A stretch of 18,840 nt of DNA, from contig MU657164.1 of the NCBI GenBank assembly GCA_026770575.1, forward strand, positions 1,420,043 through 1,438,882. The letters are read 5' to 3'. The notes below the pieces were generated by a model. That model was not told the DNA's origin. It saw only the letters and a program-made list of their open reading frames with translations, and ran no database searches. Origin of the DNA: Pelagophyceae sp. CCMP2097. Taxonomy: Eukaryota > Sar > Pelagophyceae. This document shows positions 1 through 8,657 of the stretch, one piece after another. Every line of letters begins with the position of its first letter. Position 1 is the first letter of the stretch. Both the position numbers and the translations under genes were made by a program.

Positions 1-269
1 ACTCGGCGCGCGGCGTCCTTTGCCCTTGGAAACCGTTCGATCTCTGGAGCGCCTTGTCTTCTTCTCTGCACGCCCTGCTCGTTCTCTGCTCGTCCACGTC
101 CTGCTCGTCCACGACACGCGTCGATACGTGAATATCCTTCCCCCCCCAACAAAGAAAAACCGAACCCTGCTTCGGAAGATGCCGAGGCCCAACTCCCAGC
201 TCTGTCGAATGGCCGAGGTAAAATCGTGGATCATAAGTTATGAAAAGGGGTCCGGGGCTCTTTGCCAGG
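1..269. other. 3' flank of the MYND/Sel1 gene, no gene seen
   Basis: No supported gene. This stretch lies downstream of the minus-strand stop at 270. It carries a CT-rich patch at about 55-120 in which CTGCTCGT(CCACG) recurs three times, and a C8 run near 143. ORFs crossing it are arginine/proline-rich shadows of the neighbouring gene. Confidence 0.5.
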
Positions 270-1304
270 TCACCGGCCGTGCATCGCTGCGAGGTGCGCC
301 TCGAGCAGTTCGAGCTGCGCCGCAGCGCCGGCGTGCCCCTGGGCTGCGGCGCGCTTGCAGAGGCGCAACGCCTCGTGGAGGTCCTGCGGCACGCCGTCGC
401 CGTTTGCGTAACACGCGGCGAGGTAGTCTAAAGCGTCGAGATCGCCCTGCGCCGCGGCGAGCACCATCCACCGCACAGCTTCGGCGTGCGACTGCACCAC
501 ACCCTTGCCTTTGGCGTACATCAGGGCGAGATTGCACTGCGCAAATGGAAACGCTTGGACCGCTGCGCGCCGATACCACCGCGCGGCGGCGTTGTGGTCG
601 ATCTTGACGCCTTCGCCGTTTTCGTAAAAAACTCCCAATACATTCTGAGCGCCTGCGTGTCCTTGTGCCGCCGCGAGCTTGAACAGCTGGAGCGCCCGCT
701 TCTTCAGACCACTCTCGGCATAGTGGCCTCCGAGCACGAACTGCGCGTCGGCGTTACCCTTGTCCACGTGCTTCTGCAGCCGGCTCAGCTGCTCGGCTTT
801 TGACTTGGAGGCTGGCGCTCGGCAGAGCGGACAGCGCTCGTCGTGCTGCCGGCACTTGTCGGAGCAGTCCTTGCAAATATTCTTGCAGCAGCAGTCGTAG
901 AGTGTCTGCCCGCCATTTCCGAGTGACAGCAGGTAAAGGCAGATGGCGCACGTGCCGCGCCAGGCCGGCGCGTCGTCGCTTAGCACGATGGCCTTGACTA
1001 AATCCGTCGCTTGAGCGGCCGGTAAGCGCGCCGCCGCCTTGAAACCAGCTGCCGGCGTGACGTCGTCGACGATGGCCGGCTCCTCCTTGACCTTCTTCGC
1101 CGGCATGAGCTCGTCTAGGAGCCGGTCCTGGAAATCGGAGGCCATCTGCCTGCACTGCGCCTTGTGCCCGCGCTCGTTCCAGTCTACGAGCTGGCACGCT
1201 TTGGAGCAGTAGTGCCTCGATTTGCACTTGGTGCAGTGCTTGCCGCCGGGCTCGGCGCAGATGCAGCAGGGCTTGCGCGCAGCGGCCGCCGGGGGGTCGC
1301 CCAT
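270..1304 (-). CDS. MYND zinc finger, RING-like and Sel1-repeat protein
   Basis: Protein of 344 residues. Residues about 13-51 form a MYND zinc finger (CCIC, CTKC, YCSKAC, H47 and C51). Residues about 119-161 form a second cysteine cluster (CAIC, a CCC run, CKDC, CPLC) resembling a RING finger. The rest is about four Sel1-like repeats with the pattern AQFVLGGHYAESG and AAAQGHAGAQ. MYND and Sel1 domains are protein-interaction modules, so an adaptor or ubiquitin-ligase-like role is inferred, not shown. The ATG at 1304 was chosen because residues before it in the longer open frame are arginine-rich and unlike the protein, and the MYND domain begins just after it. No intron is needed. The gene is divergent from the glutaredoxin gene, with about 350 bp between start codons. 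The exact target or ligase activity cannot be read from the sequence. Confidence 0.9.
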   Translation of the reverse strand: MGDPPAAAARKPCCICAEPGGKHCTKCKSRHYCSKACQLVDWNERGHKAQCRQMASDFQDRLLDELMPAKKVKEEPAIVDDVTPAAGFKAAARLPAAQATDLVKAIVLSDDAPAWRGTCAICLYLLSLGNGGQTLYDCCCKNICKDCSDKCRQHDERCPLCRAPASKSKAEQLSRLQKHVDKGNADAQFVLGGHYAESGLKKRALQLFKLAAAQGHAGAQNVLGVFYENGEGVKIDHNAAARWYRRAAVQAFPFAQCNLALMYAKGKGVVQSHAEAVRWMVLAAAQGDLDALDYLAACYANGDGVPQDLHEALRLCKRAAAQGHAGAAAQLELLEAHLAAMHGR

Positions 1305-1657
1305 CGAGCCGGCGCTTTGTGCGTTCAAATGTCTTGACCACTCTTGCCTCAAGTCCCGACTAGCGACCGACGCACCGACCAATCGCCTAAATAAAATCCG
1401 GGCTCGTGCAGCTTTCACGAGGCCGGTGCGCCAAGCTCCGGATGCTCGATGCCCGCGATGCTTCGAGCGTAGGTTTGCATAAGGAGCGCTAACGAAACGC
1501 CCTTTTAAATTTGTGTGAAAATTTAAGCAATTAACCCCTTCGCCAAGGCCCCGTGTGCAAGGACGCAAAGGTGGAGCCGTTCGAGTCGCGCGCGCCGGTT
1601 GGTCGGCGACCTCGGGACCGTTCGACCCGTCCGCGGACTCCGAGGACCGCGGAGGAG
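1305..1657. promoter_or_regulatory. Divergent promoter interval
   Basis: These 353 bp separate two divergent start codons (1304 on minus, 1658 on plus) and so should contain both promoters. The clearest compositional signal is an AT-rich island at about 1500-1540 (TTTTAAAT, AAAATTTAAG) inside otherwise GC-rich DNA. A second AT patch, AATAAAAT, lies near 1389. No strict TATA box at a fixed spacing is evident. Confidence 0.4.
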
Positions 1658-2833
1658 ATGCTTTCGAGGCGTTCGAACCCGCGCGGCCTCGGGCTGCTCG
1701 CACTCGCGCTCCTCGCCTCCATGGCCACAGCGGCCGTGCCGCGCCGCACCGCCGCGGCATTGCCGCGCCGCGACGCGCTCGCCCGCGGCCTCGCCACAGC
1801 GGCGGTAGTCGCGGCGCCGCCGGCGGTGTTTGCGGCACCGACGGGCGTCGACGGTGTTGTTGAGGCGGTGGGGGGTTGGCTTGTCATACACCCGGCCCCA
1901 CCCATACTTGTCGACAATCCACTGAAAAGATGGCTCGCCAAGTTCGGCGCCGGCGACTACGACATCCAAGCGACGCGCGCGAAGCTTGAAGAGATGATCG
2001 TGGCGAGTGACGTGGTAATCTTCTCCGCGACGTATTGTCCGTTCTCCCGAGCCGCCAAATCGGCTCTAACCGCAAAAAACGTCGCTTTTACCGCCTACGA
2101 GTGGAACACCCTCCAAGACGGCGCGCAGCTGGTCGCCGAGTTGGCGGCGAAGAATGGCAGATCGTCCGAAGCAGCGCCCGGCGACGGGGGCCGCCCAATC
2201 CCGCCATCCGACCCGCTATCCTGCCATCACACCGCCATCCGACCGTCGTCGTCGGGCCGTCCCCGCCTCGACGAACCGGTCGTATACGACGCCTCTAGGT
2301 CGATTCCCGCTATTTTTATCGCGGGTGTGTACGTTGGAGGTTGTAACGACGGCAACCCGGGACTCCGCCCGCTCATCGCCCAAGGCGGCCTCGAAGAAGC
2401 GCTCGCGAGAAGCCGCGTCCGGTGGCATGCCTTTGCCGCGGATTCATCGCCTCTGCCACAGATGCATCGTTCAATGCATCGTTCAACACGCAACAAAATC
2501 GTTCAACACGCAACAAAATCAGGCTCGGTGCAACACCCCCGACTTCCGCAGACGGCAAGCGGCCGCGCGCGCATCGCTCGCCGCGCGAAGCTAGCCACCC
2601 GCAACCCCGCAAAGACGGCGCGCCTTCTAGTCACCGGCGGGTCGAAAATCAGAAGGGCGTCCTTTTATTCAAAGGGACTTGTGCCAAGCTCTTCCAAGCC
2701 GGACGCAGCCCGCCGCGGCACCGCTGGTGGCCTCTGCATCCCGAACTTTTGCACCCCCGGCTCGTCTCAACCCACGCACGACGGCTCATCCCAGCCCACG
2801 CACGCCCGCCTGGTGGCAACTGCCTTAGCCTAG
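1658..2833 (+). CDS. Plastid-type leader glutaredoxin-like protein
   Basis: The thioredoxin-fold core has a CPFS active site (residues 127-130, the position of CPYC), then SIPAIFIAG (the TVP cis-Pro region) and GGCNDG (the glutathione-binding GGxxD region). This is a monothiol-type glutaredoxin; usual roles are glutathione-dependent disulfide exchange or Fe-S handling. The N-terminus has a hydrophobic segment (LGLLALALLASMATA) and then RRDALARGLATAAVVAAPPA ending AVFAAP, which resembles a bipartite secondary-plastid leader, possibly with a twin-arginine lumen signal. ATG 1658 starts this leader. An insert between NGR and SIPAIF (2164-2298, 135 nt, GT-AG, stop-free) fits an intron whose removal gives NGRSSIPAIF. 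The conserved core ends near 2410. The remaining about 140 codons are low-complexity and repeat-containing, so the real 3' end may differ through another intron. Confidence 0.78.
   Translation: MLSRRSNPRGLGLLALALLASMATAAVPRRTAAALPRRDALARGLATAAVVAAPPAVFAAPTGVDGVVEAVGGWLVIHPAPPILVDNPLKRWLAKFGAGDYDIQATRAKLEEMIVASDVVIFSATYCPFSRAAKSALTAKNVAFTAYEWNTLQDGAQLVAELAAKNGRSSEAAPGDGGRPIPPSDPLSCHHTAIRPSSSGRPRLDEPVVYDASRSIPAIFIAGVYVGGCNDGNPGLRPLIAQGGLEEALARSRVRWHAFAADSSPLPQMHRSMHRSTRNKIVQHATKSGSVQHPRLPQTASGRARIARRAKLATRNPAKTARLLVTGGSKIRRASFYSKGLVPSSSKPDAARRGTAGGLCIPNFCTPGSSQPTHDGSSQPTHARLVATALA
2462..2519 (+). repeat. Nested short tandem repeats
   Basis: Two 12-bp units (ATGCATCGTTCA, 2462-2473 and 2474-2485) lead into two exact 20-bp units beginning CGTTCAACACG (2480-2499 and 2500-2519). 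Because 20 is not a multiple of three the second pair shifts frame between copies, which argues that this part of the glutaredoxin ORF tail is not conserved coding sequence. Confidence 0.85.
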
Positions 2834-3178
2834 GCCCCCCCCGATGCGTTTGAGAGGCATCGCTGCAGTTCGTTAGTACGAGCGAATCGGGGCGCGCGGG
2901 GTCGTCGCGGCCGGTTGCGGAGCCTATCGAGTGTGCGGGTGGCGCGTGGCGGCCGAGGCGAGTGGCAAAGATGCCCCAAAAGGCAGAGGCGCCGGCCAGG
3001 GTGCGCTGCGCAACATGGATGCGTTTGGCCCCGAGGAGTTTGGATGCGGGGCGTAGCGCAAGTGAAAAGAGTTTGCGAGAGTCTCTCGGTGCCAAGTCGA
3101 TTTCGCCAGAAAAGAAAACGCACCAGAGTCTCTCGGTGCCAAGTCTGCGATTTCCCGGGGGAAAGAACGCACCAGAGT
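2834..3178. repeat. Spacer with imperfect direct repeats
   Basis: This convergent 3' spacer lies between the glutaredoxin-like ORF and the EEP gene. A 21-bp block starting AGAGTCTCTCGGTGCC occurs at 3078-3098 and 3125-3145, and the linked ACGCACCAGAGTCT occurs near 3118-3131 and again at 3167-3180, reaching the EEP stop codon. The period is about 47-50 bp. An ATG ORF (2971-3225, plus, 84 aa) crosses the repeats and the EEP 3' end; I could not assign it and treat it as probably non-coding. Confidence 0.6.
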
Positions 3179-5863
3179 CTACGCCGCAACGGGCGCGTCG
3201 CCGACCGCCGCGTCCGCCGAAATAGGCGCCGCGTTGCCGACCGCCGCGGCCGCCGCGGGCAAAACGGGCGCCACCGCCGCCGTCTCCCATGCCCCGACCT
3301 CAGCGAGCGTGGCCTTGGTAACCGCGTGGTCCGAAGGAAATTGCAGCGTCGGAAACACGGTGCCTTCCACAAAGGCGCCGGTGCCCGTGTTGTCCTTGGC
3401 TGCGGCGACTACAGAAAAGTCTTTTTCGTAAAAGAGAATAAAGTCCTTCGGGTTGCGGTCGACCAACGGGGAAGTAAGCTTCTCCGAAGCTTTCACGGCC
3501 TTGTTCAGCTGCGGCTGCAAATAGGTGCGCGCGTTGAACGTCGTGTATTTCGAAGGGTCCGGCGAGGAGCCGTAGCAGGAAGTCATCTTGAAGGAAGTGA
3601 AGAGCGCTGCGAATTCTGCAACGTTCGCACGGCCTTGCGTGGCCACCGCGTGCACGTTGGCATCCAGGCCAAAGAGCAAGGCAGCCCCCGGCGCCTCTGC
3701 CGTGTGGAACGCGTCGACGGCGGAGAGGACGGGGGCCGTCGCCAGACCGTCGGTATCTCCGTGGAACGAAGCCAATAAGTACTTCTTCCCATCGGCTAAG
3801 CGCGTCGCAAAGAAGGCGGCCACGTCGCCCGCGGCCACGGGCGCCTTCTTGCCCGACTCGGCCGCTCTTTGAGCGATGGTCTCCATGACCGAGGCGGAGA
3901 CGTCCCGGACGTCGCTCCAGCCTCCTTTCTTCAGGAGGATGAGTGAATTTTGGTCCCGCTGCGAATCGGCAGCAGGCAGCTCCGCGAAATCATAGAGCGA
4001 GCCGAGCTGGCGCGACTTTGCAAACGCGGCAAAGGCCCTGGAAGATTCCTGGATGAAGACGATGTCTGCTGTGCTATAAGTAGTCTCGAGAATCACCGCA
4101 GTCCGCTCATTCTTCTTTTCGTTCAGGGCCCCGCACATCTCGCTCCTTAGAGCCTGCCACGACTTGGAGGCGTCGACGGCGTTCATGACGTGGACTAAAA
4201 CCGCGTCGAAAATCGCTAAAGATAAAGCCGAGAGAGGGATGGACATGGCCTCGTCTTCCACCGTCACCGCAGGATACTTGGCGTTTGTGATCTTCGTCAG
4301 CATCAAAGCAGGCGCCGTCGGCTTCTCCGACCGCGGCGTCGCCAAGGGCGAGTCGAACATGAATGTAAGCCATTTCGCCCACCACGCCTCTAAAGAAGAT
4401 AAGTCGCCGCCCTTGTAGCAGTTGACCACAGTCGGCCTCGTCGCCACCGAACCATCCAACAACGCAATCGTGTTGGTGACGCGGTCGGGCATGGACATGA
4501 GACGCTTGGCGCCTAACTTGGGGTCCTTAAGAATGCCAGACACAATTTGCCGCTTGGAGAAATCGTCTTTCCACACCTTTGTCACGTCCGCCACGCCCTC
4601 CAGCCCGGCATAAATCATCTTCGACGCCAATTGCTCGAACATGGCGTCTGTGAAGATCGTGGAGACCAAAACGTCCTTTTCTAAAGGTTCGGCGATGAAA
4701 TTCGACACCCCATCCATCAACGCCTCGTACGCTGCCGCACCGGCACCATCGTACGTCACCCAGTACTCGAAAGGGTTGTTGTTGATCGCCGCCATGTTCC
4801 ACGTCACCGCTTCAAGGGAGCGGCCCTCCGCCGCCACCGCCGCAGCGCCCGAAACGACAGTCGCCGCGCCGGCAACGACGGCGCCCGCCGCGCCCGTCGA
4901 AACGGCGGCGCCCGCCGCGCCGGCGACGTCGAAACCGCCCGAGGCTCGGATCAGGGCCAGCTTTTCATTCAAAGTGACTAGTAAAGCCGACTCCGCTTCT
5001 AAAGCAGTCCGAAGCTGCGCCACCAACGACTCGGCCTCCTTCGCTAAAGCCGCCAGCTTCACAGCCGCCTCAGACTCGTCGGACACCTCTGCCGCCGAGC
5101 GAGTCACCTGGAGGGAGACGCTCGACGCGTCGGCCGACGGCTTCACGTCGACCGCGGGCGCGTCGGCCGAAGTCTTCACGTCGACCGGCGCCTCGGCCTT
5201 TGCAGCGTCCGCCTTCTCCGCCGCCGCGGCCTCTTCCGCCTTGGCCTTCTCCGCCGCCGCGGCGTCCTCGGCCTCTTGCGCCGCGAGCGCCGCCTACCGC
5301 CGTACGCTCGGTGTGGCGGATAGCCCTCCGAGACGGCCGCCGCAGCCCGAAGACGCACCTTTTTCTTCTTGGCGCTCGCCTTCTTCGCCGCAAGCTCTGC
5401 CTCTGCCTTGACGGCGGCTTCGGCGGCCTCGCGCTGGCGGTCCTGTAGAGAACACTCACGTCCAAAACAACGAATACGCTAGCGCACGCCCGGGGCCCAC
5501 GGCGACTCCGAAATGGACCGCGGCGACCCGGTGTCCGTCGCACAAAAAAGGAGGTACTCTGAACGTCCCACGCCGACGTCCCTCTCGTGGCGCGGCGCCC
5601 GGCTCGCGTGACAAACGCAGAATGCGCGACACAAGCCCTCTCCGGCCGCTTCTTCGCCACGGTTTTCTCAGCGTGCTCCTCCCGGCCCCGCATCCCCGGC
5701 CCCCATTTCGGCGCACCTCTGCGGCGGCGAGCTCTAAGGCTTCGTCTGCTGGAACGAGGTCGATTTCATTCAGCCGTCGGTTCCCACGCAAAGCAGCCTC
5801 CGCCTCCTTCGCCACCGTCGCCGAGAGCAGCCACGCGCACGCGAGGCGCCGCAGCGTCGGCAT
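3179..5863 (-). CDS. Secretory coiled-coil EEP-superfamily protein, 3 exons
   Basis: Exons by transcript order: 5717-5863, 5359-5442, 3179-5293; introns 274 and 65 nt with donors GTGCGC and GTGCGT. All junctions are phase 0 and give 781 residues. The N-terminus (MPTLRRLACAWLLSATVA) is a signal peptide. An Ala/Glu/Lys coiled coil follows (DRQREAAEAAV, KKASAKKKK, EEAAAAEKA), then a Gly/Ala-rich linker. The catalytic domain starts at about residue 240 and shows the EEP motif set: TWNMAAINNN, DIVFIQE (metal-binding Glu), SFHGDTDG (His), FGLDANVH (Asp/Asn) and PSDHAV (terminal Asp-His). The superfamily hydrolyses phosphodiester or phosphomonoester bonds; the substrate is unknown. The C-terminus is Ala-rich. 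Without exons 1-2 the long exon has no ATG near its start, and exon 1 supplies a start and signal peptide in frame. Nothing identifies the exact subfamily. Confidence 0.85.
5294..5358 (-). other. Intron 2 of the EEP gene
   Basis: The 65-nt intron has donor AAG|GTGCGT and acceptor GGCGGTAG. The TAG of the acceptor is also an in-frame stop upstream of the large exon, so the intron is required to join the KKKK-ending exon to the AALAAQEAED coiled coil. Confidence 0.8.
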
Positions 5864-6325
5864 CCTCTCGACCGCGAGGCGGACGGCACGCGGGGGAGCT
5901 CTCGACGCGTCCGGAGTCGCTTGACGCCTGGAATTCGGTAGCCCTAATATTTGGCCTCCGCGCAATTCCGCGCGCATTTTCGTCAAGTCGGGAAACAGAA
6001 AACGGGGGTGCTTCTCTTCTTGTCGATTCTTGTGCGTTCAAACGTCCGTCGTCCCCCTACGTCGGGCCCATGCGGCGAGCTCTTCCATAGGGTCGTCATC
6101 GTTTGCAACCTGCAAATTGCGGTGACCGGCATCGATGCTTCAGCCGGGAGGAGAGCACCCTCTCTGGAGAGTCCCGAGGGCGCCGCGCGAGCCGCGCCGC
6201 GCGATGCGATGCGGCGTTTTAAGAGTGCCCGCGGCTTGGAGCGGGATCGGTGTAATCTCGGCGGTCGGCTCGCGGGGCGCATGTCGGCGAGCAGGTCGCA
6301 GCAGACGCGGGCAAGCGGGCCGTCG
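5864..6325. other. Upstream region of the EEP gene, no firm gene
   Basis: This stretch lies 5' of the EEP gene start. Open frames on both strands are arginine-rich and lack recognisable motifs. On the minus strand a high-GC3 stretch near 6220-6350 reads GIFANFPVTTARLP but is closed by a stop just upstream and cannot be attached to a start. I see no RNA gene. Confidence 0.4.
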
Positions 6326-6605
6326 TCACGGGGAAGTTGGCGAAGATGCCGCGAAACGCGATTTACTATTCGCGATTTCAATGTCGGCCTCGACCTTTTG
6401 CATCGTGTACTTGCACGAGCGCGCGCAGCCGGGCGGCGGCGGCGGCGGTCGGTACAGCGACGGCTGCGTCTTGAGCGGCAGCGAGTGCGCGCGCCGGCAC
6501 CGCCGCCGCGAAAGGGCTACCCTTGTGGCCCACCAGAGCGTGCCGACGACGATCGCGGCGAGGAGGGCGATCTTGGCGTTTACAGTACGTAACTCGGAAC
6601 GTTCT
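6326..6605 (-). CDS. Possible orphan 3' exon with membrane segment
   Basis: An acceptor CTGCCCCTAG sits at 6606-6608 with a textbook branch-point-like CTAACTAAG about 17-25 nt before it. The frame that follows opens with ERSELRTVNAK, gives a hydrophobic segment (IALLAAIVVGTLWWAT), a basic stretch, a proline run and a TGA at 6326. It resembles a tail-anchored or single-pass membrane protein. No ATG occurs between the 5-phosphatase stop (6692) and this exon, and no donor in the upstream exon gives the right phase, so its 5' part is unknown. It may be a false exon. Confidence 0.35.
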
Positions 6606-6691
6606 CTAGGGGCAGGAACAGTCCTTAGTTAGAGGTAGACGCCGGCCCCTGCGGGGCCTACGCCTTATCAAAAAAACGGCTCCTTGGAGTT

Positions 6692-8281
6692 TCAGTTTTG
6701 CCGCGGCGGCCGGAGGCGGAAGGTGGCGTAGACGGGCCGGTGGTCCGAGCATTTCGCAGATTGGGCCGCGGAATACGTCTCCAAAACCAGCGCGGGCCCC
6801 GCCGCGTCGGCCGCCGCGCGCCGGGATGAAGGCCGTGGTGTGTAGACGATGCGGTCCTACGCTCCTGCGTGCGCCGCCGCGGCGCCCCGCCCTCGCGGCG
6901 GTCCGAGTGCGACGATAGTAAAACGGGCGTGCGACAGACAAACTTACGGTCCAGGACGGCACCCGGCGCTTTTTGGACGAATCATAAGTCCCAGCCTGCT
7001 TGTCGTACTTGAACGTCGGCGCAAACGCCACGCGGCCCTCGGCAAAGCCTGAATCGGAAGCGTGAGCGATGGGCGACTTAAGGGTACGTCGCATGGCCGA
7101 CTGCCGCAGCGTCGGCGGGCCGCACCGCAAAAGGCGCGGCGCGCGGCGCGCTCGCGCGTGAGCTGGTCCGAGAACTCGAGCGCCTCGAAGAGTTGTCCGG
7201 GTTCGTGGCCGGCGATAACGAGCTCCGCTTCCTCGCCTAAGCACGGCACTCGCACCTATCCCGCCTTTGCAAAGCCGTACGCGAGACTTCGAGGCGGTAG
7301 TTCAAGTCGCCGGAGAAGATGACCAGGTCGGCGGCGTCGAGGATGGGCGCGCGGGCGCCTAGTCGTTTGGCGTCCACGCGGTCCGCATTTCGCTCCGCGC
7401 CCGACGCACTCGACCTGCTGAGTTTGGCGCTGCTCTCCCAGCCGTCGGGTTTCTGGTCGTCCAATTCTGTCACAATCCTCCAATAGTCCGAATTGCGGTC
7501 GGCGACCTTTGGGGCGTGCGCCGCAAGGTGCGCCACGACGACCAGCAGCTTGAGAGGCCGGCGCTTACCCGACGCTACGGGGAGCGGGGGGTGATAAAGG
7601 CGGGGGCGGCATCGAGGCTGCCGTCTGCAGAGGCCTTGACGCAGTGGTCAGAAGAGGCCACGCACCGGTCCACGCACCGGTTTTGTCCCCGATGTCGAGT
7701 TCCAAGAAGGCCCCAATGCCACCCTTGTTCTTCAGCACGTTCCCCATCCCGCACGCCACGTCTTGAAAGTCGCAGCGGACGACGCTCCGGAAGTTATTCT
7801 TTTTGACGAAGATGCACACGTCTAAAGCGCCGCTGGCGTGCGGCGGTAAGAGCACGTAGTCCTTTGCAGAGAAAGACTTGCGAAGCCTTTTCCGCCAACG
7901 CTGCCTTCGAGCCCCGTCGCCGCAGTCCTACGAGGCGGCAAAGGTGCGCGTTTCGCCGTGCGACTCGCCTTGGGCCTCGTCTTCGCTGACGTACATTGAT
8001 CAATGCAGCGCCCAGCTCTTCGACTTCTTGTGCCCCAACGACCACAACGTCGCTCTGCTGCACTTCAGAGAGCCACGCGCAGTCGCGCGCATTCGGCGTC
8101 CTGCGAAGGGACGGTTTGACGGCGCTGCGGCCGGGCCCGGAGAGCAGTTTCGACGAAGTCTTGCTCAACGAGTTTTGTAAACGCACTTTGCTGCCAAATT
8201 CCACGTCACCACGCTCAGCCGCAGGTCCGCCGGCGCCGCCCGAGCGGCGACGACGCACGCCAGCCACGCCAGGCGCCGCAT
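6692..8281 (-). CDS. Inositol-polyphosphate 5-phosphatase family, 7 exons
   Basis: Exons in transcript order: 8187-8281, 7995-8100, 7678-7927, 7281-7574, 7126-7236, 6948-7048, 6692-6856; introns 86, 67, 103, 44, 77 and 91 nt. Phases match at all six junctions and give 373 residues. Family motifs: TWNLAAK (26-32), VVGAQEVEELG (metal-binding Glu about 57), VVVAHLAAH, FSGDLNYR (GDLNYR 239-244, first signature), FAEGRVAFAPTFKYDK, RRVPSWTDRIVY (second signature) and CSDHRPVYATF (355-365). The family removes the 5-phosphate from inositol phosphates or phosphoinositides. Residues 1-18 (MRRLAWLACVVAARAAPA) look like a signal peptide, unusual for a family that mostly works in the cytosol. The protein is nearly a bare catalytic domain with no SH2, SAC, RhoGAP or C2 module. 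The start has no in-frame alternative preserving TWN. Confidence 0.93.
7658..7681 (-). repeat. Tandem duplication of a splice donor
   Basis: Two exact 12-bp units (ACCGGTGCGTGG on the minus strand) lie at the end of exon 3 of the 5-phosphatase. Each contains a GTGCGT donor, 12 nt apart. Using the first gives DKTASGKRR; using the second adds four residues (GAWT) without changing frame. Confidence 0.85.
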
Positions 8282-8657
8282 CCGCAACACCCGCTGGGGC
8301 AAGACCTGCCTTCGCCGAAGGAGATTCGGCGAGCGCGGCTGCGAGGACGTGCGAGGACGTGCAGGCCCGGGAGCGTACACGTCGTCAACACCAAGCTCGA
8401 CCACAGCCGCATAGCGCTTGCGCCCGGGCCGTCGATGATGAGCAGCGCTGGCGGTGCGTGGCCGTGGCCGTCGACGCGCGGCACGTCCTCGTCGGGCGGG
8501 GCCCGTCGCGCACGCCGTCGTCGGTCGCGAAGGAGGTCCTCGACGTGGCGTTTCTGCCCAAGCCGAAGAGGCAGGCTAGGGGTGCTCGACTCGATACGGC
8601 CCAGCAAAGGCGGATCCTGCATCGGGGCGGAAGACTCGCGGGCGAGCCCGGTCGACG
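8282..8657. other. Upstream region of the 5-phosphatase, unassigned
   Basis: This stretch is 5' of the minus-strand 5-phosphatase and should hold its promoter. It contains a tandem GCGAGGACGT pair (8341-8360). Plus-strand frames show protein-like patches (VHVVNTKLDHSRIALAP near 8375-8425; KEVLDVAFLPKPKR near 8530-8575) in two different frames, but no start codon or splice path joins them convincingly. They could be 5' exons of the small plus-strand gene downstream. Confidence 0.3.

Noticed and set aside
1305..1838. N-terminal extension of the MYND/Sel1 protein to 522 residues
   Set aside because: The extension is arginine-rich, overlaps the divergent glutaredoxin leader, and has no recognisable sequence; the MYND domain starts right after the ATG at 1304.
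5070..5693. Minus-strand ORF of 207 codons
   Set aside because: Arginine-rich frame crossing two EEP-gene introns; the coiled-coil frame is the coherent one.
6606..7244. Minus-strand ORF of 212 codons with part of the 5-phosphatase
   Set aside because: It reads through the last intron in the wrong frame after PSWT and loses DRIVY and CSDHRPV, which the spliced model restores.
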